DNA from: CAVWCQ01 sp963753545
Lineage (GTDB): Bacteria; Chloroflexota; Anaerolineae; Aggregatilineales; Aggregatilineaceae
Direction: 5' to 3'
DNA: 64,000 nt
Assembly (NCBI GenBank): GCA_963753545.1
Contig: CAVWCQ010000008.1
Coordinates: 806,001 to 870,000, forward strand
The notes under the pieces are model-generated. The model searched no databases. It was given only the letters and a program-made list of their open reading frames with translations, and was not told the DNA's origin. The translations under genes were made by a program, and so were the position numbers. Shown here piece after piece: positions 17,527-26,437 of this stretch (its first letter is position 1; each line of letters starts with the position of its first letter).

Positions 17527-19723
17527 ATGGGCATCCAAAATCTTGCAGGCCAGACCTTCGGGCAGTACGAACTGCGTGAACTGCTGGGCGCAGGGGGAAT
17601 GGGAGCGGTTTATCGCGCCTTCCAGCCTAGCCTGAGTTGAGCTGTCGCCATCAAGGTGCTGTCGCCCGTCCTGGCGGAACAGACCGGCTATATCGCTCGT
17701 TTCACCCGCGAGGCTAAAGTCTCGGCGGCGCTCGAACATCCCCACATTGTCCACGTCTATGATTACGGCACGCAGCAGGATACCAGCTATCTGGTGATGC
17801 AGCTTCTGACGGGCGGATCGCTCGCCGAACGTATGGCGCAGCGGGCCGAGAGCGAGCAGCCGCTGCCATCGCCAGCCGAGACTGCCGATCTGCTGTTTCA
17901 ACTGGCCAGCGCCCTCGATTATGCGCACAGCCAGGGCGTGATTCACCGGGATATTAAGCCGAGCAACGTCATGTTTGATAACCAGGGGAATGCCTATCTG
18001 GTGGACTTCGGCATCGCCAAGCTGGCGGAAGCAACCAGCGCCCTGACCGACTCCGGCGTGTTGATCGGCACCTGGGGGTATATGTCTCCCGAACAATGGA
18101 AAGCGGAAGAACTGACGCCCGCCGCCGATCAGTACTCGCTGGCTGTGATGATCTACTCGCTGCTGACGGGCCGCATGCCGTTCGATGCGCCAACTCCCGC
18201 CGGGATCATGCACAAGCACCTCAACGAAAAACCGACTCCGCCGCAGTTTGCCCGCCCGGATCTGTCGGAGGCGGTGACGCTGGTCCTGGAGCGCGCTCTC
18301 GCCAAAAAGGCCAGCGAACGCTTCCCGACCTGCACGGCTTTCGCCCAGTCGTATGAACAGGCGGTTCGCGGCGCGGCGGGTGAGAAAACCGCTTTCTTCA
18401 CGACACCTGTGCGCCGGAAACCTGCTCCCGCTCAGACGGTGGGGATATCGCTTTCCCCCATGTCCACGACGGTGACAGCGGCCCAGCCATTTTATAGGAG
18501 CCGCGCGGGATGGGCGCTGCTGGCGGTTGTTGTGCTGCTGGCGGCGGCAGTGGTCTTCCTGCTGCTCGGTCGAAATGACGGCGGCGAGAAGAAGCCAGCC
18601 ATCGCGGGGGCTGGGGGCAGCCCGACGATTCCAGCCACATCCGCCGCCATTGTGATTGTGCCCAGTGAGACACCAACAGGAGTATCGGGAGCGACCGAGA
18701 CTCCGATCCCGTCTGTTCCGCTGGAAACGCAGATCTGGCTGGATATCACGGCGACGGCTGGAGCGGCAGTGGCGTTCGCGCCATCCCATACACCAGATTA
18801 CACGGCGACCTATCAGGTGCAGATGATGGATGCTTATGGGACGCTGACCGCCTCCGCCCCGACAGCCACCTCCATGCCAACGGACAGGCCAACGAGTACG
18901 ACTGTCCCGACTCTCCGCCCAACCGATACACCGCTTCCAACGGCGACCAAGACTCCGCTCCCGACAGCGACTTCAACCCTCGTGCCGACTGCCACCCAGA
19001 CGCCGCGCCCAACCGATACGCCGCTCCCCACGGCGACACGCACGCCGAAGCCGACCACGACCCCACGTCCCACTTCGACGGCGCGTCCTACCGTAACTCC
19101 GCAGGCGGTCGCGCTGCTGTCACAGGATGTTGGTGTCACTTTCCGCGACGATTTTGACGGCAGTGAGTTGAGCTACAACTGGGTCGTCTGGAACAGAGTC
19201 CCAACGGTAGATGGCGGGCAGGTGATCCTGGATGGTCAGAACAGTTGGGATGACGCGATTGTGCGCGAAGGTCTCGGCAGCAATCAGGGTATCCTGCTCC
19301 TGTTTCAATACGAGACCGCGCCCGTGGGCGAGATCAACCTGGAAAAAGGGGATTATGCCACGGACACCTGGCGCAGATGGGGTCTGAATCGCTGGGACGT
19401 CGATTGGGAAGCGGGTATCAACTACGGGACAGACGACACCTACCAGTCCAATGGTGTTTTGCCCCTGCAACCCAATGTCTGGTATTTCCTGCTCTACCGG
19501 GTGGGCGAGAATGGCACCCTGCAAACCTACGTTTGGGGAAAGGACGATCCCTCGCGTTATGTGCTGGCCCTGACCCAGACTCCCCCTGGGACGGATTGGA
19601 CCACCGGAACCTGGGATTTCGTGTTTAAGATTCTTCAGCGGCAGGGTAGACGCGGAGTTTTATGAGGAATTGTCGTTCCCGCCCGGCTTCACCATGCCCG
19701 ATACGCCGCCGACGATAGGGTAG
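17527..19723 (+). pseudogene. Transmembrane Ser/Thr protein kinase interrupted by a TGA and a frameshift
   Basis: ATG at 17527 opens a kinase N-lobe (QYELRELLGAGGMGAVYRAF). Codon 38 (17638-17640) is TGA exactly before AVAIKVL, where relatives usually have Arg; CGA to TGA would explain it. The rest of the kinase is intact (HRDIKPSN, DFGIAK, SPEQW), followed by a helix (ALLAVVVLLAAAVVFLLLG) and Thr/Pro-rich repeats. An extracytoplasmic jelly-roll-like domain comes last. An extra base near 19631-19636 moves the natural C terminus (VDAEFYEELSFPPGF) to a stop at 19721-19723. Internal initiation at 17656 would lack the glycine loop and the VAIK lysine, hence no kinase activity. Confidence 0.75.
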
Positions 19724-19854
19724 GGCACTTTCTGCCGCCCCTCTCTTCGCCTATTTACCGGGTGAGGAGAGGGCTTTTCTCACCGCCATGTTTCGTTGGG
19801 GTTATGCCGCTCGATGGCTAAAAACAAGCTCGGAATTTGTAAGCAGTCTGGTTA

Positions 19855-20137
19855 TGGCGCGCCGCTGCCGTTTTCATGTGAATCTTAATATAATAGTGTT
19901 GAATTTTGCGCCCTATTAGTGATGCTGGTTTTTCCCTCACTCTAACCATTGGGAAAAATTAGTTGATCACTAATCAGGTCTTTTTCCTCGTGGCGAATTT
20001 TTGACCCCCCCTTTTTCGGTTTCACAACAAACGGTTTCCTAACGATGATTTTAACCCGTTTTTGAGGCCCAAAAGTGACTGAACGTTCTTACAAACGCGG
20101 CTCGATGGGAGAGCGGCGCACAATAAGCTCAGTTAAC
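19855..20137 (-). other. Conserved noncoding element B (copy of element A)
   Basis: It carries AGTTGATCACT at 19961-19971, TTCCTCGTGGCGA at 19984-19996 and AACGGTTTCCTAACG at 20030-20044, all matching element A in order and orientation. It is downstream of the same promoter type. No gene follows on the reverse strand, because it converges on the kinase 3' end, so a role as mRNA leader is unlikely here. Confidence 0.5.
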
Positions 20138-20167
20138 AGTATAGCACAAATGTTCTAGTGGTGTCAA
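20138..20167 (-). promoter_or_regulatory. Sigma70 promoter with embedded AGAACATTTGTGCT operator
   Basis: On the reverse strand, TTGACA (20167-20162) and TATACT (20143-20138) are 18 nt apart with the operator at 20156-20143. It is nearly identical in design to 6026-6055. Confidence 0.65.
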
Positions 20168-20249
20168 GGGGGTGGGAGGGCTAACTCATTCAAGGCAAAA
20201 TGTCACCGCAAAAGCAAGGCAACAACCTTTATGGAATGAAATCAATGGT

Positions 20250-20440
20250 GTGGAGCGCGGGCAGGCCCTCATCCCGGCTCAGCGGCGCACTTCGTGCGCT
20301 AGCGGCTGAGCTTCCCTTCCCCCACAGCTTGGCTTGCTTCGCAACCACGCGGGGGGAAGGGGAAAACGATTTAGAAAAGAGCGTTCCCTGGCTTTGTTGA
20401 CGCGAATTCGGGCGCAGCAAGCAGCGCCCCTACAAAAAAC
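20250..20440. repeat. Dispersed hairpin repeat plus conserved tail
   Basis: CCCTCATCCC and CTTCCCCCACAGC are followed by GGGGGGAAGGGG, the segment AAAACGATTTAGAAAAGAGC, then GGGCGCAGCAAGCAGCGCCCC. Further copies lie at 26165-26335 and 45915-46075. The remaining bases of 19724-20563 show no gene. Confidence 0.7.
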
Positions 20441-20563
20441 ACCTCGCGTTGATCCGCTTTCGGGATGCAGGTCCAGCACCGCGTCACGATCAAGGAAAAG
20501 CTGGACATTATAAAAAGAGACGCATAAACTAGTTGGGCAGACGGTGGACAAAGGGGTAGACAA

Positions 20564-21079
20564 GTGATTTTCAGCGAGATCCGAGACCCGAGGTTGATTA
20601 CCGTGCGTCGCGGCGGCACCCTACAGGACGCCGATCATCGCCTTCTGGCCGTTTGGGCGGCGGATTGCGCGCAGCACGTCTTGCATTTCTTCGAGCAAGT
20701 GCAACCCAGTGACGACCGTCCGCGCCGGGCGATTGAGCAGGCGCGCGCCTGGGTGCGCGGTGAAATTACGATGACTCAAGCCCGTACCGCCGCCGGACAC
20801 GCCATGGGCGCTGCCCGAGAGTTGAGCGGCGCTGCCAGAGAAGCGGCTTACGCCGCCGGACAAGCCGCAGCGGTGGCTCATGTGGCCGCGCACGAACTGG
20901 GCGCAGCGGCCTACGCGATCCGGGCGGCACGCGCGGCGGCTCCTGAAGCTGAACGGCTGGAGGCTGGTCGCCTGGAGTGCCAGTGGCAGCGCGCCCAACT
21001 TCCCGGCGAAATCCGAGAACTCGTGCTTGACGACCAGCGGTTGCGCAATGCGTATTGCTGGTTCGTATTCGATTGCTGA
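20564..21079 (+). CDS. Imm5-like putative immunity protein
   Basis: 171 residues from GTG at 20564 (GGGG upstream). The all-helical, Ala-rich sequence (TLQDADHRLLAVWAADCAQH, RRAIEQARAWVRGE and HAMGAARELSGAAREAAYAA) has the hallmarks of Imm-5-like proteins. These are predicted to neutralise toxins of polymorphic or contact-dependent systems. No toxin gene lies nearby, so it may be an orphan or protect against competitors' toxins. Repeats lie upstream, and a DUF433 fragment lies downstream. Confidence 0.65.
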   Translation: MIFSEIRDPRLITVRRGGTLQDADHRLLAVWAADCAQHVLHFFEQVQPSDDRPRRAIEQARAWVRGEITMTQARTAAGHAMGAARELSGAAREAAYAAGQAAAVAHVAAHELGAAAYAIRAARAAAPEAERLEAGRLECQWQRAQLPGEIRELVLDDQRLRNAYCWFVFDC

Positions 21080-21130
21080 CCCGTTCGCTCGGACCACGGG
21101 GACTGCCCAGCAAACAGCGGCCCTCGTATA

Positions 21131-21184
21131 TTGACGCGCGAAGTGCTGCTGGCTCGACTAGAGGCCAAACGTAATGAGACATGA
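21131..21184 (+). pseudogene. C-terminal fragment of a DUF433 gene
   Basis: TTG at 21131 gives LTREVLLARLEAKRNET, nearly identical to the C terminus of the DUF433 protein at 22814-23167. No upstream part exists, so this is a relic of a second copy. Confidence 0.6.
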
Positions 21185-21230
21185 TTCGCTAGAATGGCAG
21201 GGTCGAAGTGAGTATCTGCCGTTTCCGTAG
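21174..21230 (+). other. 18-codon ORF overlapping the DUF433 fragment
   Basis: ATG at 21174 reads MRHDSLEWQGRSEYLPFP then stop. It overlaps the DUF433 frame. A similar overlapping frame (EWQGRIEYLPF) occurs after the full DUF433 gene at 23127. It is either a small conserved partner or the truncated start of a lost gene. Confidence 0.35.
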
Positions 21231-21312
21231 GAGTGGGTTGCTAAACCCGCCCTAAAAATTCTTCGCGCTATAATGGAAGGCATCTTCTAATACATCCTAC
21301 TTGGAGATCTGT

Positions 21313-22777
21313 ATGATCGGTCAAGATGAGTCTTCCGATGCATCGCTACCCCCACGCCAGATATCAAATGGCTTCGCTCAACTGGTCGAACATATTTATT
21401 TTCGCCTCGATCTGGCGCTGCTCGATATTTTCCTGAAAATCTGGCCTAACCGATTTGGATTATGGGCGAAACGGGGGCGAGATTTGCATGGTTTGGCCCG
21501 TTATGCGGACGCTATCGAGTGCTATGATCGTGCTCTGAATCTCGATCCCACGTTTGCCTGGGCTTGGAATGGAAAAGGCTCTGTTTTAAAGGATTTAGGC
21601 CGCCTGGAAGAAGCACTAGACTGCCTTTCGGCAGGCGCCATATCCACCAGCCCGACGAGATATGGTATTGGTATAACCAGCAGCAAATCCTGCGGGTATT
21701 AGACCGCCGGGACGAACTAGTGGAACCTGCTCAGAAAATGGTCGAGATCGCCCCTCATGATGCTTTTGTATGGAGCAGATTAGGCAGGGCGTTTGAAGAA
21801 CAGGAACGGTATGTTGAGGCGCTGGACGCCTATAACAAGGCGCTTACGTTTAATTCAGCAGATTTATGGGCCTGGGCTGCCAAAGGACGGATGCTATTGC
21901 GCCTTGATAGGGCAAATGATGCGTCACAAGCCATGAAACAAGCCTCTCGTTACGATGGCAACAAAACTCGATCCTTACTGGCACGAGTTATATCGCTGCA
22001 AGAGGTCAAGGATTTTGAAAAAGCCCTCTTTTTCGCTCTAAAGGCGGTCCAAAGCGCGCCTTACAACGCTGAGTGCTGGTATGTCCTGGGGTTAAACTAC
22101 TCGGTGCTTGATCGGCTGGCAGAAGCCGAAGATGCCTTCAGTCATGCTATTCAATGTGATTCTCAATTTGTTAAGGCACGGTCTGCGAGAGGGATGGTTC
22201 TTGGGGATATGGACCGCTGTGACGAGGCATTGAATTGTTTGCAAACGGCTGTTCGGCTGGCTCCTGATGATTCTGGCAGTTGGCTTGATTATGTTAGCGT
22301 GCTTATAAAGCTTGAACGATATGAAGAGGTTCTCGAATCCCTAAATCATGTTCAGAAGCTTGACTCCGATTACACGACTTTGCGGTTCCATAACTATACA
22401 GGCATCGCGCTTTATTGCCTGGGCCGCTATGCTGAAGCCGTGCAGGAGTTTGCAGTGGTTGCGCGTCTCAAACCAGATGTTGGCACAGTGTATGTGGATC
22501 TGGGCGAATCCTCTTTTGCGGCGGGCCAAATTAAACCCGCGCTCACTGAATTTCTGAAAGCCGCTGAGCTTTCTCCTGATTTGAACGACCCTTAGCCGGG
22601 CAGGCGATCTGTTATCATGTGCTGGGGCAGCAGGCTGATGCAGTCCGCCTCTGGAATGTCTTGATCGCCAAAGATGAACGCTACCGCGATATCGATTGGG
22701 TAAAAGAGAACTTGGATTGGGCCGATCCGCTGGTCGAACAAGCGCGTAAACTGATCGCAGACCTGGATCGGTTATAA
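21313..22777 (+). CDS. Tetratricopeptide-repeat protein (two frameshifts)
   Basis: ATG at 21313 with TGGAG upstream. After a 45-residue N-terminal helix region the sequence is a run of about ten TPR units (ARYADAIECYDRALNLDPTF and similar), a scaffold for protein-protein contacts. A base is missing near 21630-21640 and another in CCC at 22589-22591. With both restored the protein reaches TAA at 22777 (about 488 residues, ending ARKLIADLDRL). Codon use is more AT-rich than that of neighbouring kinase genes. No catalytic domain is visible; partners are unknown. Confidence 0.75.
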
Positions 22778-22813
22778 TCGGTAGCAGGAGGTTGTTATCT
22801 GATCGCAACACCG

Positions 22814-23167
22814 TTGACTGAGAAAATCCCAATTTGGACTGATGAACATGGGCGGCTGCGCGTCGGCAGCACCCGCGTTTTGCTCGATCTGGTCATTTAT
22901 GCCTATTGGCGTGGCGCAACTCCTGAGTCGATCATCCAGAGCTATCCTTCACTCTCGCTGGATGATGTCTATCTCGCTATTGGCTATTACCTGCGTCATC
23001 GTGCCGAAATCGATACGTATTTACACCAGCAGGAAGCTGAAGCGGGGGTTCCTCAGCGTGAAGATGAAAAGGCTTATCCCCGTACCCTGACCCGCGAGGT
23101 GTTATTAGCGCGATTGGAAGCCAAACGTGATCACCAGCGAGGAATCGGAATGGCAGGGCCGCATTGA
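22814..23167 (+). CDS. DUF433 protein, probable antitoxin-type DNA-binding protein
   Basis: 117 residues. GSTRVLLDLVIYAYWRGATP followed by LSLDDVYLAIGYYLRHR is the DUF433 signature, a small winged-helix-like family often paired with PIN-like toxins. The ORF has TTG at 22814; a CTG at 22799 with AGGAGG 7 nt upstream would add MIATP and fits family starts. A conventional toxin partner is missing; only the short overlapping frame at 23127 (EWQGRIEYLPF) follows. A degenerate copy lies at 21131-21230. Confidence 0.75.
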   Translation: MTEKIPIWTDEHGRLRVGSTRVLLDLVIYAYWRGATPESIIQSYPSLSLDDVYLAIGYYLRHRAEIDTYLHQQEAEAGVPQREDEKAYPRTLTREVLLARLEAKRDHQRGIGMAGPH

Positions 23168-23218
23168 ATATCTGCCGTTTAAGTTCCAACTCCCCGCTAT
23201 CCCACTGTTACCACTGCC

Positions 23219-23830
23219 TCACACCGACAGCGCGATCAGTAGCTGCGCGGCGAAATAGGTGCTCAGCACCCAGAACGGCGCGGCGCGGAAGCGTCCCTTA
23301 AAGCGCTCGACCGCTAACGCCGAATCGGACATCACAAACAGGTATGCGCCTATCAGCGCCAGGAATGATCCCTCGTCCTCCGTCTCGATCCAGCGGTTTG
23401 CCGCCTGCCATGCCATGAACAGGATCGTCGCGACGTAGATGATCACCGGGATACGCATGGATCCCAGATCGGGCCACAGCCGCCACAGCATCACCACGCC
23501 GTACAGGAGAAAGGGCGCGACATACCAGATCGGCGCGCCGCCGACCCCCTCAAACGTGAAGGCGGCGGCATAAAAGATGTGCGCGATCAGGAAGCTGAAG
23601 AGTCCCTGCATCAGACGGTCGCCGGGCAGCATCAGGAAGATATCGCCCGCCAGCGAGGCCAGCAGGCCCAGGACGATCAACAGGCGGTAAGAGGACGAGA
23701 TCGGGTCATTATTCAGGGCGGCGATCCCGATGATGGCGACCATTGTCAGCGGCTTGCAGACATATTCCAGCCGCTTCGAGCCGCGAAACCTGGCATAGAT
23801 CGTCAATACCGCCGACACAACGGCGATCAC
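23219..23830 (-). CDS. YhhN-family membrane protein (lysoplasmalogenase-like)
   Basis: 203 residues with about seven to eight helices. KRLEYVCKPLTMVAIIG at the N terminus and LASLAGDIFLML with FLIAHIFYAAAF in the middle are typical of the YhhN/TMEM86 family, which includes lysoplasmalogenases acting on ether lipids. VMSDSALAVERF is also family-like. The start is GTG at 23830, 21 nt after the epimerase stop, so the two are probably cotranscribed. Enzyme activity is inferred from the family only. Confidence 0.82.
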   Translation of the reverse strand: MIAVVSAVLTIYARFRGSKRLEYVCKPLTMVAIIGIAALNNDPISSSYRLLIVLGLLASLAGDIFLMLPGDRLMQGLFSFLIAHIFYAAAFTFEGVGGAPIWYVAPFLLYGVVMLWRLWPDLGSMRIPVIIYVATILFMAWQAANRWIETEDEGSFLALIGAYLFVMSDSALAVERFKGRFRAAPFWVLSTYFAAQLLIALSV

Positions 23831-23851
23831 GTGAGAGAATCAATTGGAGTG

Positions 23852-24823
23852 TCATTCCGGCCACGTCCCCGAGTCGATGCGCCACTGCCGGAACCAGTCC
23901 CACGTCTTCGCCAGCCCATCCTGGACGCTTGTCTGCGGGTTAAAACCGAGAAGCTGCCGCGCTTTCGTGTTGTCGCAGAAGGTGATCGGCGGATCGCTGG
24001 GCGGGGTCGGAACATTGCGGGTGTTCAGCTTGCGCCCGGACAGTTCCTCAACGACCTCGATAAATTCGCGCAGGGCAATCGGCGCGCCGACGCCCAGGTT
24101 GATCACCTCGTAGCCCAGCGGCTGGTCGAGCGCGGCGATAATCCCGCTCACCGTGTCATCAATATACGTCCAGTCGCGGTGGATGTCGCCGCCGTTAAAG
24201 ATCGGGATCGTGCTGCCGTCGAGCACCGCGTTCATGACGCGCATGGGCATCATATCGGGCCGCCCCGCCGGACCATAGACGTTAAAGAAGCGCAGCACGG
24301 TGACGTTCAGGCCGTGCAGATGGTGGTAGGTATGGCAGAGCAGTTCGGCGGCGCGTTTGCTGGCGGGGTAGGAGGCCAGGGGGCGATCCGCCGCATCCGT
24401 TTCAACAAAGGGCAGGCGCGTCGTCTCGCCATAAACTGATGATGTGGACGCCTGAACAAACATTTCCACGTTATGCTGCTGGGCGGCGTCGAGCAGGTTC
24501 ATCGAGCCAAGCGTGTTGACCTCGACGTACAGCCGGGTCTGCTTGACGCTCTCTCGCACGCCAGCCATCGCCGCCAGATGGGCCACGCGCCGCACGCGGT
24601 ACGACGTGAAAACGGTTTCCACCGTCGCCATATCGCGGATATCACCCTCAACCATCGTGAAGCGGGGATAAACCGCCAGCCGCTCCGCGTTGGCCCGTTT
24701 GATCGCCGGGTCGTAATAGTCATTAAAATTATCCAGCGCGACAACGGTTTCGCCCCGTTCCAGGAGCGCCTGCGCCAGATGGCTGCCGATAAAACCTGCT
24801 CCGCCAGTGATCAGAATAGTCAC
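23852..24823 (-). CDS. NAD-dependent sugar epimerase (UDP-glucuronate 4-epimerase-like)
   Basis: 323 residues from GTG at 24823, with GGAAGG 9 nt upstream. The motif TILITGGAGFIGSHL opens the NAD-binding domain. FNDYYDPAIKRANAERL is characteristic of UDP-glucuronate 4-epimerase/GalE-like extended SDRs. ASTSSVYGE supplies the catalytic Ser/Thr, and the YxxxK site reads YPASKRAAELL. It interconverts nucleotide sugars for surface polysaccharide or glycan synthesis. In the raw sequence the frame continues upstream into the next gene; this is an artefact of an indel at 24881-24883. Confidence 0.88.
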   Translation of the reverse strand: MTILITGGAGFIGSHLAQALLERGETVVALDNFNDYYDPAIKRANAERLAVYPRFTMVEGDIRDMATVETVFTSYRVRRVAHLAAMAGVRESVKQTRLYVEVNTLGSMNLLDAAQQHNVEMFVQASTSSVYGETTRLPFVETDAADRPLASYPASKRAAELLCHTYHHLHGLNVTVLRFFNVYGPAGRPDMMPMRVMNAVLDGSTIPIFNGGDIHRDWTYIDDTVSGIIAALDQPLGYEVINLGVGAPIALREFIEVVEELSGRKLNTRNVPTPPSDPPITFCDNTKARQLLGFNPQTSVQDGLAKTWDWFRQWRIDSGTWPE

Positions 24824-24849
24824 GTCAACTGCCCTTCCTGGTAGGAAAA

Positions 24850-25453
24850 TTAACGAGGTGCACCTAGAATATAGAAATGACCCGTCCTCGATCAGCAACG
24901 TGTTCGGATCGAGAACGACCCGCTGCTGAAGTTCCTGGAACGGCTCGGTCAGCCAGTCTTCAAGCTGGCTGGTGGCCCGGTTCAGGACGAACTGCGGCGC
25001 GTGGATATCGGCAATAGAGGCTGATTTAATATCCAGCGACAGCCTGCCCTCCGAACTGATCGCCGGTTTGATCTCCACGGTGAGCGGCACACTCAGCCCG
25101 TAGCGGTTGTACTCGGCGTAGAAGCTCATGACGCCGTTATCCAGCCCAACCTGCACATTCTTAAACGGATACGAGTTGCCGCGATCCGCGTAAAACTGCT
25201 CGCCGTGCAGCGCCACCCACGACGATATTTCGCGCTCGCTGAAGATCACCGCGCCGCCCCGCGACTGAATGCCGGAGACGCTGGTTTCCAGCACGAAGTT
25301 GTCTGCTTCCGGCTGGCTGGCTTTAAACTCGCTGGCAACGGGCGGCTCTGGCGAACTGGTGTAGACGTATATCACCGCGCAGGCCCCCATCACGCAGCAC
25401 AGCACGGGAATCAGCAGGAGTGCCAGACAGCACCCTCGGCAGTCACCACCCAT
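24850..25453 (-). CDS. Membrane-anchored protein, paralogue of 26438-27088 (frameshifted)
   Basis: ATG at 25453 has GAGGAGG 5 nt upstream. A Cys-rich helix (CLALLLIPVLCCVMGACAVIY) anchors an extracytoplasmic domain of about 165 residues with FSEREISSWVALH and NVQVGLDNGVMSFYAEY. These match FTEEQISSWLGLE and NVQAGLDNGIMRVYAQV in the paralogue. One extra base in CCC at 24881-24883 hides the natural C terminus (EDGHFYILGAPR, stop at 24850) and fuses the frame to the epimerase. The fold may resemble lipid-binding LmeA/DUF2993-type proteins, but this is a guess. Confidence 0.7.
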
Positions 25454-25598
25454 AATTGCCTCCTCGCTCGTTACGAATATACACGGCGGCAATTGTACAC
25501 CGTTTCTCAAAAGCCAGCAGCGAGACCGTTTGCCGTCTCAGAACGGATGTGCTAAAACCCTCCTATCAGCCTCGTTCATGTGCTCAGGAGAGACCCCT

Positions 25599-26096
25599 AT
25601 GAAAATCACCGACCCGAAAATAGAAGAACGCCGTGAACAGCCCTATATGGGCATTCGGACCGAAGCCACCATGAAAGAACTGCCCAAGGTGATTCCTGAT
25701 CTGCTTGAGGAAGTGTTCGACTGGCTGAACCAGCATGGTCTGGCTCCGGCTGGCCCGCCGCTCATCCGCTATTATGTGATCGACATGGCTGCCCAAATGG
25801 ATATCGAGTTGGGTGTTCCTGTATCACATGCCGTGCCGGGTGACAGCCGCGTGACTCCCCGTGTGATTCCGGCGGGCCGTTACGCTTCCCTCGTCTATAC
25901 GGGAGTGAAGAACGGGATCCAGGGCAACGGGGCGCTGATCGACTGGGCGGCACAGAAGGGCATTCAGTGGGATCGCTGGGATGATGAGAAGGGCGATGCG
26001 TTCGGCGGGCGCTTCGAGTTTTTCCTCGATGGCCCGCAGGATGATCCTGACCCTGCGAACTGGCGGACCGAGGTCGCGTTTAGGGTCGCGGAGTAG
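25599..26096 (+). CDS. GyrI-like/effector-binding domain protein
   Basis: 165 residues from ATG at 25599, with AGGAGA upstream. EQPYMGIRTEATMKELPKVI, PLIRYYVIDM and MDIELGVPV followed by GRYASLVYTG are the hallmarks of the AraC-effector-binding/GyrI-like fold without a DNA-binding domain. Such stand-alone versions bind small hydrophobic ligands; some hydrolyse cyclopropanes or sequester toxins. It lies alone on the plus strand between two reverse-strand operons. Confidence 0.8.
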   Translation: MKITDPKIEERREQPYMGIRTEATMKELPKVIPDLLEEVFDWLNQHGLAPAGPPLIRYYVIDMAAQMDIELGVPVSHAVPGDSRVTPRVIPAGRYASLVYTGVKNGIQGNGALIDWAAQKGIQWDRWDDEKGDAFGGRFEFFLDGPQDDPDPANWRTEVAFRVAE

Positions 26097-26154
26097 GGGG
26101 ATAACCTGACGTTCTGACGTTTTTTTGTTCGTAGCCGGTTGACAGAAGGTAGGA

Positions 26155-26405
26155 TATGGAGGTTGTGGGCAGCGGGCGGCCCTCATCCCCTGCCCCTTCC
26201 CCCACAGCTTCGCGGGGGGAAGGGGAAAACGATTTAGAAAAGAGCGTTCCCTGGCTTACGTTGACACGAATTGGGCGTATGGCACTACCCCCTACAAAGG
26301 CTGGGCGCGGCAAGCAGCGCCCCTACAGAAGGTGGGTAGGACAGGCGGCATCCGTACAAAAAACTGGGCAGGGCGGCTGCGCTTAGCCACTGCCCCTACG
26401 TGATT
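26155..26405. repeat. Dispersed hairpin repeats
   Basis: CCCCTTCCCCCACAGC pairs with GGGGGGAAGGGG, followed by AAAACGATTTAGAAAAGAGC and GGGCGCGGCAAGCAGCGCCCC. A further GGGCAGGGCGGC and ACTGCCCCTACG unit follows. No gene is visible in 26097-26437. Confidence 0.7.
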
Positions 26406-26437
26406 CTGTTGCGGTCTCCGCGGTGAGCGGTGTTTTT

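Noticed and set aside
17638..17640. TGA read as an amino acid (recoding)
   Set aside because: TGA ends several intact genes here (for example at 36990 and 48384) and no recoding signal is visible.
17500..18789. 429-codon reverse ORF opposite the second kinase
   Set aside because: Shadow of the kinase reading frame; the forward frame has all kinase motifs.
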